A DNA stretch of 8,614 nucleotides from Prosthecobacter sp. Lineage in GTDB: Bacteria; Verrucomicrobiota; Verrucomicrobiia; Verrucomicrobiales; Verrucomicrobiaceae. Both the position numbers and the translations under genes were made by a program. The DNA lies in the NCBI GenBank assembly GCA_025869455.1, contig JAOZVT010000622.1, positions 1 to 8,614 on the forward strand. The letters run 5' to 3'. Below the pieces are notes generated by a model. The model searched no databases, was not told the DNA's origin, and worked only from the letters and a program-made list of their open reading frames with translations. Shown here in pieces: positions 1 to 7,295 of the stretch (position 1 is its first letter; each line of letters begins with the position of its first letter).

Positions 1-1618
1 CGGCCGGAGCATCCTGTGGATCCGTGGGCGGGAAACTCAGATCGGGATCATCAAAGACACGGATCATAGGGCCACCGACCACCAAGACGGGCGAATCCTG
101 CGTATCTGTTAGGCCACGAATCCCCACCATGGAAACCGACTCCGTTTCCCAAAAAGACGCCGCCTTTTCCCCCGCCAGCGCACGTGCCAGATCCCCCACA
201 TCATGACGCTCCATAAACACCGCATCAATGAGCGGCGTTTCATCCCGCACGACCTGCGGATAGGTCTTGCGAATGTGGCGTGAGGTTTGCACCGCGATCT
301 CCTTCATGGCCTCCGCCCGCCAAAAGGAATCCTGGGGACTGTACAAAGGCAGCCGATCACGCTGCTCCCAAAGTTTTTCCGTCATGTCCAGGACATCCAC
401 GCCCCCCGCCCGCAGCCGCTCCAGCTCCGCTTTATAATTCGCAGGCAGCATCGCCGCCCAATACTTGGCCCACAAGATCGGCTCAGGAAACAGCATGATC
501 TTGTCCGGCACAGGCAGGACGAGCAATTGGGCACCCTGAGCTTTCAGCAGTTCCTGAAGCCTCAGCAGTTCATACGTCAGGGAGGGCCCCTCAGGCTTTT
601 GAGTCAGGTGGTCCAGCTCCCGCTTGGGGTAAAGCCATCCATCCTTGCCCACCCGAACCAGGGCATTTCCATCCGCATTGAACCACCTTTGCGCACGGTA
701 GGCATACTGGTGTAAAACCTCAGGTGTGAAGGGTAAACGAGGCAGGCCAAAAACCAGAAGAATCCAGGCCAGAAGCCCCAAGCCAAAAGCTAAAACCACC
801 CCACGCACACGCACCCCCTGCCGCAACCACCAGGGCAGACCTGGCAGGGCCAGGACGGTGATCACCGCCGCCCAGAGCAACCAGCAAGTGCGCGTGGTGG
901 TCAGTCGCTCATCCAGAAACAAGGAGTACAGCGTACCCGCCGGGGGCAGAAAGATCAGCGTCCAGTCCGTCAGCGCGGCCTGCCAATTCACCGAATACAG
1001 GAGCACCGTACTGAGGGTAAAAACCACCAGCGTGAAAAACACCCGAACCAGCCGGGGAATACGCTGAGTCAAAGAGCCTCTTCCGGCTAACCAATGATCC
1101 AACAAAACAAGCAGCACCTGCAAAGCCACCCACAGAAACCAACCCGGAGAAAATCCGCGCCACATGACCAGCGCCCCCACCGCGCAGCCTTGCAGCGCCA
1201 GAACCACGCTCGGTTTGCCAGAGGCCGACTCAGCCCCCCATCGCGACCAGAAATCCAGAAAACCCGTGGCCCAAAAAGGATCACGCATCAGCGGCTTGAG
1301 CTCACGTTTGAAGATCTTAAACAGCCCCACCAGCATATCTGCAAAACCTGAAAGCAGGAGATAAGACACGCCCACGAAGGTCATCATCCCGATGAAGGCC
1401 GACCAGCCATTTCTAGCCTGCGGCCCCGCTGCCGCAGCCAGTTCATGATACTCCTGCAAAGGCACGGCCAGCAGCAGTACTTTAGCCAGACCAAAACCCA
1501 CCTGCGCCAGTCCAGCCAGCACCGCGCGCCGCGCCAGCTTGACGGGAAACACAGGTGTTCTCCCGGCCATCATCAGCACGAGCAGGAGAGGAATGTAAAT
1601 GAACAGAGGTTCAGGCAT
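1..1618 (-). CDS. Degenerate MBOAT / AlgJ-AlgX-like fusion membrane protein (3' end outside window)
   Basis: The frame is open for 539 codons from ATG at 1618 to the window edge. An in-frame TAA lies two codons upstream of the ATG, and AAGGGG sits 9 bases before it. Residues 1-290 are strongly hydrophobic. Residues 18-175 follow the MBOAT (AlgI-type O-acyltransferase) pattern: a start resembling the AGPI region, then LLSGFADMLVGL (88-99) for FSGYSDMAIGL, FWSRWG (123-128) for FWRRWH, and MWRG (152-155) for LWHG. Both expected His positions are therefore Gly and Arg. About 150 residues of the usual MBOAT N-terminus are absent. Residues 320-539 resemble the AlgJ/AlgX SGNH acetyltransferase domain: GKDGWLYP (324-331) and PVPDK (369-373). 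Here the usual DTHW is DSFW (430-433) and the usual GDS is GGP (515-517). Active family members move acetyl groups across the membrane to exopolysaccharides. This one should not catalyse by the known mechanism and may be a binding or scaffold subunit. The domain assignment is by motif only. Confidence 0.8.
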   Translation of the reverse strand, partial: MPEPLFIYIPLLLVLMMAGRTPVFPVKLARRAVLAGLAQVGFGLAKVLLLAVPLQEYHELAAAAGPQARNGWSAFIGMMTFVGVSYLLLSGFADMLVGLFKIFKRELKPLMRDPFWATGFLDFWSRWGAESASGKPSVVLALQGCAVGALVMWRGFSPGWFLWVALQVLLVLLDHWLAGRGSLTQRIPRLVRVFFTLVVFTLSTVLLYSVNWQAALTDWTLIFLPPAGTLYSLFLDERLTTTRTCWLLWAAVITVLALPGLPWWLRQGVRVRGVVLAFGLGLLAWILLVFGLPRLPFTPEVLHQYAYRAQRWFNADGNALVRVGKDGWLYPKRELDHLTQKPEGPSLTYELLRLQELLKAQGAQLLVLPVPDKIMLFPEPILWAKYWAAMLPANYKAELERLRAGGVDVLDMTEKLWEQRDRLPLYSPQDSFWRAEAMKEIAVQTSRHIRKTYPQVVRDETPLIDAVFMERHDVGDLARALAGEKAASFWETESVSMVGIRGLTDTQDSPVLVVGGPMIRVFDDPDLSFPPTDPQDAPA

Positions 1619-1627
1619 GAGTTACCA

Positions 1628-1633
1628 CCCCTT
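1628..1633 (-). promoter_or_regulatory. Ribosome binding site for the MBOAT/AlgJ-like gene
   Basis: On the minus strand AAGGGG lies 9 bases before the ATG at 1618. Together with the TAA just upstream of that ATG, it fixes the start of the gene. Confidence 0.5.
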
Positions 1634-1689
1634 CGCTGAACCCAGCGGCTGTTCAACCCGGATTCCGCGATTCACGGCGAGACAGCGGC

Positions 1690-1721
1690 AAAAAAACCTG
1701 AGGCCAGCACCACTCCTCCAG
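1690..1721 (-). terminator. Weak candidate intrinsic terminator or attenuator after the PAP2/DSP gene
   Basis: Read on the minus strand, CTGGAGG (1721-1715) can pair with CCTCAG (1703-1698) as a 6-bp stem with one bulged G and an 11-base loop. One base after the stem comes a run of seven T (1696-1690). It lies about 20 bases past the stop of the phosphatase gene and 70 bases before the next gene on the same strand, so it could separate or attenuate the two. The stem is short and imperfect. Confidence 0.3.
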
Positions 1722-1740
1722 AGGCCCAACGCCCCCCCGA

Positions 1741-3060
1741 TCAGTCCATATTCCGCCCCGGGGCCATCAGAGATTTTTCCATTTCGCGCAGCGCCTTCAC
1801 CACCTCTGGCCGCACGATCATGCCGGGGCGCGCCTCTTTCATCTGCTGGAGCGCAGCCTCCGTGGTGCCACCATTTTGCAGCAACCACGCACCCACCGCC
1901 GCTGCTGTGCGGGAGTAACCTGCCTTGCAGTGGACAAAGACGATGCCATCCCGCCGCACACGCTCAATGTATTCAGCCAGGGTCCGCAGTTGATCCTGAG
2001 TCGGCGCAGTCAGGTCGGCGATGGGGATGTTCTTGTAACCCGGCATCATGCGGAAAACCTCAGGCGCATCAAACTCCGCCGTTAAGTCCAGGATGTCCGT
2101 CACGCCCGCCTCCAGCAGGTCAATCGCCGTCGCATCATCCGGCAGACCGCCCATCCACACACGCGGGGTCAGCTTGTCCCAGCGCGCAGACTTCCGCCGG
2201 TAGTGCCACCAGGAAAACTCCTGCCCGAGCAGCCAAGGCGCTAACAACCAATGCGTCAGCGTGGGCAGACGTCCACGGGACTTTCTCAGGACCGCCGCAC
2301 CCGCACCGAAATACGTGGCCGAAACAGTCCCCAAAGCCGCCGCTGGCCACGCCAGAAACAGCGTCAGCGGCAGGTTCAAACGACAAGCAAACAGCAGCAC
2401 GACCGTGGCCGTGAGGTAGTAGAAACCTACGCGTTTATTCTTCCCCGCCTTAACCGACTCCTCTGGAACCACATGGAAAATGACCAGGGCCAAAAGAAAC
2501 CCACCCAGCACATCCACCACATGATGCTGCCATGTCAGCAAAGTGGAAACACCGATCAGGCTGAACCAAATGTGTAACAAAATTCGCGGAATGCCCCGTG
2601 AATGCCGCGTGTAGTGCACGGCCATGATCGTGCGCAAGACGATGTGGAGACTGGGAAAAAGATTGTGCGGAGCATCCATCGCCTGGATAGCCCGGAACCA
2701 GGAAGCAAACATGCCCACAGCCTCAGGACGCCTCCAGGCTAGCTCCAGAGGAATGATCAAAAAGCAGACCCCTGCGATCAGGTTTGCCATCACCAATCGC
2801 TTCTTTAGCACGCGCAGTTCGTTGTGATCCGAACATAAAAACGGAGCCACCACAAAGAACGCATCCAGAGACCAATACGGCACAATCATCCACTCGATCA
2901 CCGGGATCATCTGCTCCCACGCAAAGGCCGCCGTCTGCACATCACTTCGCTGACCAGTGATCCAATTGCTGACGTTGTAGATGACCAGGAAAACCACACT
3001 GGTCCAGGCGCTCACCAGCGCAGCCTGAAAGAATGAAGGACGTAAAGAAGCCGGGGCCAT
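1741..3060 (-). CDS. ynbD: PAP2 / dual-specificity phosphatase fusion, YnbD-type membrane phosphatase
   Basis: This is a 439-residue protein starting at ATG 3060, four bases after the upstream gene's stop, with AGGAAG 10 bases ahead. A GTG start at 3084 would overlap the upstream gene and is less likely. Residues 1-255 form a multi-pass membrane domain with the PAP2 core of the Aur1-like type: FPSLH (135-139) and HHVVD (179-183, the HxxxD motif). The canonical N-terminal Lys of classical PAP2 motif 1 is not seen, though RRP (110-112) is present. Residues 296-430 form a dual-specificity phosphatase domain with HCKAGYSR (377-384), a complete CX5R loop with Cys378 and Arg384, and a candidate general-acid Asp349. 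The loop and the following RPEVVKAL resemble PTPMT1, the phosphatidylglycerophosphate phosphatase. Both active sites look intact. The architecture and the gene order after a YnbC-like gene match E. coli ynbC-ynbD. The likely role is dephosphorylation of a lipid phosphate at the membrane; the substrate is unknown. Confidence 0.88.
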   Translation of the reverse strand: MAPASLRPSFFQAALVSAWTSVVFLVIYNVSNWITGQRSDVQTAAFAWEQMIPVIEWMIVPYWSLDAFFVVAPFLCSDHNELRVLKKRLVMANLIAGVCFLIIPLELAWRRPEAVGMFASWFRAIQAMDAPHNLFPSLHIVLRTIMAVHYTRHSRGIPRILLHIWFSLIGVSTLLTWQHHVVDVLGGFLLALVIFHVVPEESVKAGKNKRVGFYYLTATVVLLFACRLNLPLTLFLAWPAAALGTVSATYFGAGAAVLRKSRGRLPTLTHWLLAPWLLGQEFSWWHYRRKSARWDKLTPRVWMGGLPDDATAIDLLEAGVTDILDLTAEFDAPEVFRMMPGYKNIPIADLTAPTQDQLRTLAEYIERVRRDGIVFVHCKAGYSRTAAAVGAWLLQNGGTTEAALQQMKEARPGMIVRPEVVKALREMEKSLMAPGRNMD

Positions 3061-3064
3061 GGGG

Positions 3065-4804
3065 TTACAGCTTCCTAGCCACACTGATGGTGAAAATGCC
3101 AGCAGGATCTGTCTCTTGACGCTCCTTGATGAAGCCCGCAGACATCACCAGATCATCCATTTCCTCCTGAGTACGCCGTCTCATGATCCAGGGCTTTCCT
3201 TCACGATTGGTCAAAACATGGGCGATAAATTTTAGCTGCGGATGCCAGGGTTGATTCGTGTAAACCAGCCTTGTGCCAGGAGCCATCGCATCCGCCAGTC
3301 CGTGCAGGGATTGCAGCACCGGCGCATTCGCATTAAAAAGTTCATACAGCCCAGAGACCACCGCCACCGCAGGTTTAGGATTCAGCCCTGCCAGGGAAGC
3401 TCGATCAAAAGCATCCGCCCGCTCAAATGTCACACTTTCTGTTAGGCCGAACTGATCAGCCGTAGCCTTGGCCGTCTCCAGATTCGGCTGCTGATAGTCA
3501 CGCAGAACCGCCGTCACCGCCAGTTCAGGATGATCATGCAAGGTTTGTAAAATGTAGCGCCCACCGCCACAGGCAATGTCCACCAGATGCGCCTGGGGGC
3601 CCGCCTGCGCTAAGACATCCGCCAGCACCCGCTGGAGCATCTGCCCGCGCCAGCGAATCCCCGTCCAGCCGGGACTATCCAGATAAGATTTATCCATGAT
3701 CCAGCCCAGCAGCAGCTTCCCCGACGGCTTGTTTTTATACACATAGTCCAGGGTACGACCCGAATCGAACCCAGCCGCCCACCCTAGCGCAATGCCCTGA
3801 CTTAAACGCCCCAGAGTACCAAACATGAAGCGCGTCACACGGGAGGTAAAGCAATCTCGCGTCGCGGCTAATTCATCCCGTTCCGTACGGGTGTGACCGC
3901 GATTGTCAGCATCCAGCAGCGGCGCGGGTTTTGCGGGTGGATTGTTAAACTGACGTTCCGCAAAAGCGCGGATCTTGTTAAAGACGACCTCCCGCTGAGC
4001 CTCATGAAAAATGGCGTGGTAAAAACCATGCAACGTATGGAACTCCTTATCCGCAGAGCCCAGCCGCTCAAAGAACGCCCGCTGCGGCCCCTGATGAACC
4101 ACCCAGTCCTGACTCGCACTGAAAACCAAGGTCGGCACACGGATCGCCGCCGCGTCCTCCACCACACGCCTCGCCGTATCAAAAAGATCCAGAAGGATCT
4201 TCACAGAGATCTCCTTGAAGATCGCCTTGTCCTCATTGTAGGCACGCTGCTGGTCAGGATCATGCGTCAGGACGCGGGACTTTACGTAACTTTTCACCAC
4301 CCCACCGCGCAGCAGCTTCTCTTTAAAACGCAGCAGCGGCACCGCCAGAGGGACATACAGTTTCACTTTAAACGCAGGTGTTCCCAAGACCAATCCCCGC
4401 AGCCGTGGCGCATAATCATGCACCCAGGCAGAGGCCACCACCGCGCCCACGCTATGGGCCACCAGCAGCATGTTTTCACGCGCAATGGCGTAAGTTTTCT
4501 CCAGGTGTTGGAAAAACTCCTCCACATCCCGGATCACCACCCCCAGATTTTCCGCATCTCCACGCGGTCCTGGGGATTGACCATGACCGCGCTGATCCCA
4601 GGCAAAAATAGCGGTGTCAGGCATATCCAGAGCCTGAGCCAACTCCAGCATCCGCCCCGAGTGTTCATGCCCTCGATGCAAGATCACAATCGCCTGTTTG
4701 GCCTGATAAACTGGCAACCACGCCCGGTAAAAGAGGCCCACGCCATCATGAGAAGGAAACGTGTGCGTGGTCATGGACATAGAGGGCGGAGAAAGGGGCG
4801 TCAT
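3065..4804 (-). CDS. ynbC: Bifunctional alpha/beta hydrolase / class I SAM-dependent methyltransferase, YnbC-type
   Basis: This is a 579-residue protein with two domains. Residues 15-285 form an alpha/beta hydrolase of the monoacylglycerol lipase/lysophospholipase (Hydrolase_4) kind. It has LHRGHEHSGR (42-51) as the oxyanion-side loop, AHSVG (116-120) with nucleophile Ser118 (Ala replacing the first Gly of GxSxG), Asp233 in SASQD and His263 in GFYH, so the triad appears complete. Residues 320-400 form a linker. Residues 405-579 are a class I methyltransferase with the SAM-binding loop VDIACGGGRYI (408-418). No signal peptide or clear membrane segment is seen, so it is probably cytoplasmic or peripheral. 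The length and domain order match E. coli YnbC (about 585 residues, function unproven). It is the first gene of a minus-strand operon with the PAP2/DSP gene. The start is uncertain: ATG at 4804, 4780 or 4774 are all possible and none has a convincing Shine-Dalgarno sequence; the last gives MTTHTFPSHDGV, a natural domain start. The substrate is unknown and probably lipid-related. Confidence 0.88.
   Translation of the reverse strand: MTPLSPPSMSMTTHTFPSHDGVGLFYRAWLPVYQAKQAIVILHRGHEHSGRMLELAQALDMPDTAIFAWDQRGHGQSPGPRGDAENLGVVIRDVEEFFQHLEKTYAIARENMLLVAHSVGAVVASAWVHDYAPRLRGLVLGTPAFKVKLYVPLAVPLLRFKEKLLRGGVVKSYVKSRVLTHDPDQQRAYNEDKAIFKEISVKILLDLFDTARRVVEDAAAIRVPTLVFSASQDWVVHQGPQRAFFERLGSADKEFHTLHGFYHAIFHEAQREVVFNKIRAFAERQFNNPPAKPAPLLDADNRGHTRTERDELAATRDCFTSRVTRFMFGTLGRLSQGIALGWAAGFDSGRTLDYVYKNKPSGKLLLGWIMDKSYLDSPGWTGIRWRGQMLQRVLADVLAQAGPQAHLVDIACGGGRYILQTLHDHPELAVTAVLRDYQQPNLETAKATADQFGLTESVTFERADAFDRASLAGLNPKPAVAVVSGLYELFNANAPVLQSLHGLADAMAPGTRLVYTNQPWHPQLKFIAHVLTNREGKPWIMRRRTQEEMDDLVMSAGFIKERQETDPAGIFTISVARKL
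3071..3076 (-). promoter_or_regulatory. Ribosome binding site for the PAP2/DSP gene
   Basis: AGGAAG on the minus strand lies 10 bases before the ATG at 3060, inside the last codons (Arg-Lys) of the upstream gene. It supports ATG 3060 over the GTG at 3084 and is consistent with translation in one operon. Confidence 0.45.
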
Positions 4805-5000
4805 AACAAAGATGGTATCAAAGGTTTAGTGCATGACCCATTGAGTCATTCCCTTTCTCATGCGAGATTGTTACAGACGAAGGATCAGAATTCTATTTTG
4901 AACCTGGAATCCGCGTTGAATCTAAGATGATCCTTTTCCCGCTGGAAAAGCGCATGGTTCATCGCTTACTCTACACCGTCATCTTTTTCCCCTCATCGCC
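4805..5000. promoter_or_regulatory. Divergent intergenic region with inverted repeats
   Basis: These 196 bases separate two divergently transcribed genes and must hold both promoters unless transcription starts inside a gene. There are two inverted repeats: ATGAC/GTCAT (4833-4837 and 4845-4849, 7-base spacer) and AAGGATCA/TGATCCTT (4880-4887 and 4928-4935, 40-base spacer). Either could be an operator, but repeats this short can arise by chance. No small gene is evident. Confidence 0.4.
4898..4926 (+). promoter_or_regulatory. Candidate sigma70-type promoter for the Aas-like gene
   Basis: TTGAAC (4898-4903) and TCTAAG (4921-4926) are separated by exactly 17 bases. Each matches 4 of 6 consensus positions. 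Transcription would begin near 4933, leaving a leader of about 68 bases before ATG 5001. The second copy of the AAGGATCA inverted repeat (4928-4935) overlaps the predicted start, a natural operator position. The match is weak. Confidence 0.25.
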
Positions 5001-7190
5001 ATGCCCACGGACAAGCCAGTTTCTTTGAAAAATCTCACCCTCTTGGGGAAAGAAAACATTCCCGCCAAAGGTGGCTACTTGATCCTGCCTAGCCGATTGA
5101 GCTACCTCGACCTGATGCGCCTTGAGACGTTCCTAGAGGGGCAACGCATCGTTTATTTGCTGGAGCACGGGGCTGCCTTCTCCCCCCCTCTGAAAAGTCA
5201 CCTGGAGCAGGAAAGCGTACATGCCCTGGTGATCGCCCCCGATCTGACGGATGCACATTCGTATCGAAAAGCCGTTGCAGAGGAGATCGATCAAGGGGCC
5301 GTCATCATTTATCTTCCCGCAGATGCCGCCACGACCTACGCGCCCCTGACCACCATTCCGGGTGCCAAGCTCGAATTCCTCCTCAAAGCAGGCTGCCCCG
5401 TGCTGCCCCTTTGCGTGCAGCGGAATGCGGACCTCGCGCTCGACATCGAATCACGCTATGATGAAAGTTCCGTCGTTTTCGCCGTTGGTTCCCTGCTCCC
5501 TGGTGAGGATGTCACACTGCCCGCCTATCAGGAAGCCTTGTTTTTGCTAGCTCAGGAGGCTTTCAATGAACATCCTGCGCTGAAACTCAATCTGGTCTAT
5601 GCCTTGATCCAGGGCTTAAAGCGCCATGGCACCAGCAACAAAGTGGTGGATGGCAAAGATGACAAAGAGCTGAGTTATGACAAAGTGCTCGCCGTCGCTA
5701 TTGCACTCTCGAAAGTCATCAAAGAAGAGACTAACAAAAAGCGCGTCGGCATCATTCTACCACCCGGCATCGGCGGCCTAATCTCTAATTTAGCCGTTCT
5801 TTTGGCAGGCAAAATCCCCGTGAATATCAATTTCACCGCTGGCCGCACCTCCGTGGAGTACGCCATCAAAGCGGCTGAATTGGACCGCTTCATCACCGCT
5901 GATATTTTTGTTCGGAAGATGCAAAGCTTCCCGTGGCCACCGATGAAGCAATTGGTGCTCATTGAGCGGATCTTGCCCAAACTGAAGACCAAGATCGGTC
6001 TATGGCTGGCCCTCAGCAAAATACTCCCAGCATCCATCCTGGCCAGCATCCTCGGTGTCTCGAAAAAAGGTGGCGATAGCGAGGCCATCCTCCTTTTCAC
6101 CAGCGGCAGCTCTGGCAATCCCAAAGGCGTGGCCCTGACTCATCGCAACGTCATGGCCAATGTCGTCCAATTCAGCAGCCGACTAGGCATGAATTCCTCA
6201 GACAGCATCCTGGGCAGTCTGCCGCTTTTCCATAGCTTTGGTTGCACCGTGACCCTGTGGTTCCCCATCATCAGCGGCTTAAATTTGATCACGTATCCTA
6301 GCCCGCTGGAGACCAAGAAACTCGCCGAGCTCATTGAAAAACATCGCGTCAGCCTCATGATCTCCACGCCGACCTTCCTGCGCGGTTACTTGCGCGGGGT
6401 CAATCGTGAATCATTAACTTCACTGAAGATGGTCGTCACCGGGGCAGAGAAGCTGCCCCCCACCGTGGCAAATGCCTTTGAGCAACGCTTCGGCATCAAA
6501 GTCTTTGAAGGCTATGGCCTAACCGAAACTTCTCCCGTTTCCAACGTCAATCTCCCCGACCCCGTCCCCCTTGGAGATGAGGCTGGTGGAAATGCTTGGT
6601 TACCCTGCCACCGCCCCGGCAGTGTCGGACACATGATGCCTGGGCTAGCCATTCGCATCACCCATCCAGAAACAAATGAAGCACTATCCATCCATTCTAG
6701 CGGGATGATCTGGTTTAAAGGAGCCAATGTCTTTGACGGCTACCTCAGCGACCCTAAACGCACGGCTGAAGTCTTTGATGAAGACGGCTGGTTCCGCACG
6801 GGTGACATTGGTCGCGTGGACATGGATGGCTTCCTTTACATCGAAGGCCGTCTCAGCCGCTTTTCTAAAATCGGCGGTGAAATGGTACCGCATGAGACCG
6901 TGGAAGACGCCCTCATGAAAGCCATGGGACTGGAGAATGAAAGCGCCCGAAAGATCGCCGTAGTAGGCGTGCCTGATCCTGAAAAAGGAGAGGCCCTCAT
7001 CCTCCTCACCTCCATCCCAGGGGGGCCGGAGCATCAGGAAATTCTCGATCTCCGCTATCGCCTTTTGGAAAAAGGCATGCCGCCACTCTGGATTCCCAAA
7101 AAGATGATTCGTGTCTCAGACATCCCCATCCTTTCCTCAGGAAAACTGGATGTCCAGAACTGCGAAAAAATCGCCAAAGAGAAGCTCTGA
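5001..7190 (+). CDS. Aas-like protein: degenerate PlsC-type domain fused to acyl-CoA/acyl-ACP synthetase (AMP-binding) domain
   Basis: This is a 729-residue protein similar in layout to E. coli Aas (2-acyl-GPE acyltransferase/acyl-ACP synthetase, about 719 residues). Residues 1-200 follow the PlsC/LPLAT fold, but the HX4D motif reads RLSYLD (32-37), with Arg for the catalytic His, and the FPEG block reads LPAD (105-108). This half is therefore probably inactive. Residues 220-729 form an adenylate-forming ligase with all core motifs: LLFTSGSSGNPKG (364-376), GYGLTETSPV (504-513), GWFRTGDIG (596-604), GRLSRFSKIGGE (616-627) and the C-terminal Lys715 in SSGKLD. It should activate a carboxylic acid, likely a fatty acid, with ATP. 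ATG 5001 is the first usable start, since the frame upstream to the stop at 4923 holds no ATG, GTG or TTG. No Shine-Dalgarno sequence precedes it. The gene is divergent from the YnbC-like gene, which suggests a shared role in lipid turnover. The acceptor (CoA, ACP or another thiol) cannot be read from sequence. Confidence 0.88.
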   Translation: MPTDKPVSLKNLTLLGKENIPAKGGYLILPSRLSYLDLMRLETFLEGQRIVYLLEHGAAFSPPLKSHLEQESVHALVIAPDLTDAHSYRKAVAEEIDQGAVIIYLPADAATTYAPLTTIPGAKLEFLLKAGCPVLPLCVQRNADLALDIESRYDESSVVFAVGSLLPGEDVTLPAYQEALFLLAQEAFNEHPALKLNLVYALIQGLKRHGTSNKVVDGKDDKELSYDKVLAVAIALSKVIKEETNKKRVGIILPPGIGGLISNLAVLLAGKIPVNINFTAGRTSVEYAIKAAELDRFITADIFVRKMQSFPWPPMKQLVLIERILPKLKTKIGLWLALSKILPASILASILGVSKKGGDSEAILLFTSGSSGNPKGVALTHRNVMANVVQFSSRLGMNSSDSILGSLPLFHSFGCTVTLWFPIISGLNLITYPSPLETKKLAELIEKHRVSLMISTPTFLRGYLRGVNRESLTSLKMVVTGAEKLPPTVANAFEQRFGIKVFEGYGLTETSPVSNVNLPDPVPLGDEAGGNAWLPCHRPGSVGHMMPGLAIRITHPETNEALSIHSSGMIWFKGANVFDGYLSDPKRTAEVFDEDGWFRTGDIGRVDMDGFLYIEGRLSRFSKIGGEMVPHETVEDALMKAMGLENESARKIAVVGVPDPEKGEALILLTSIPGGPEHQEILDLRYRLLEKGMPPLWIPKKMIRVSDIPILSSGKLDVQNCEKIAKEKL

Positions 7191-7216
7191 TTTTCTGGGC
7201 GGGCTAACAAGCTATT

Positions 7217-7242
7217 CGGCAGATGGATTAATCCACCTGCCG
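7217..7242. terminator. Hairpin downstream of the Aas-like gene, possible terminator
   Basis: CGGCAGATGG (7217-7226) and CCACCTGCCG (7233-7242) form a 10-bp stem with one A-C mismatch and the loop ATTAAT. It starts 26 bases after the stop of the Aas-like gene. No T-run follows on the plus strand, so it could be a Rho-dependent 3' end or a transcript-stabilising hairpin rather than a classical intrinsic terminator. Confidence 0.4.
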
Positions 7243-7295
7243 ACATCTCTGCGCATGGAACATTCTAGCAAACGGATTTCAGGCTTGTCTATTCA

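Noticed and set aside
287..1351. Several plus- and minus-strand frames of 60-142 codons in the left part
   Set aside because: All overlap the continuous 539-codon minus-strand frame with MBOAT/AlgJ-like motifs. None has a credible start context or domain.
1..1618. Reading the left gene as a frameshifted pseudogene
   Set aside because: The frame stays open throughout, family-like motifs appear in order in that single frame, and a ribosome binding site and start are present. The replaced catalytic residues are point differences, not disruption.
1599..2414. 271-codon open frame on the plus strand
   Set aside because: It is antisense to the PAP2/DSP gene, with a Pro/Ser/Ala-rich low-complexity translation and no domain. 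It is a shadow.
3061..3084. GTG at 3084 as start of the PAP2/DSP gene
   Set aside because: It would overlap the upstream coding region by 20 bases. ATG 3060 sits four bases after the upstream stop with AGGAAG ahead of it.
3893..4930. 345-codon open frame on the plus strand
   Set aside because: It lies antisense to the well-supported hydrolase/methyltransferase gene, its translation is rich in Arg, His and Gln with no recognisable motif, and it reads into the divergent promoter region. It is a composition-driven shadow.
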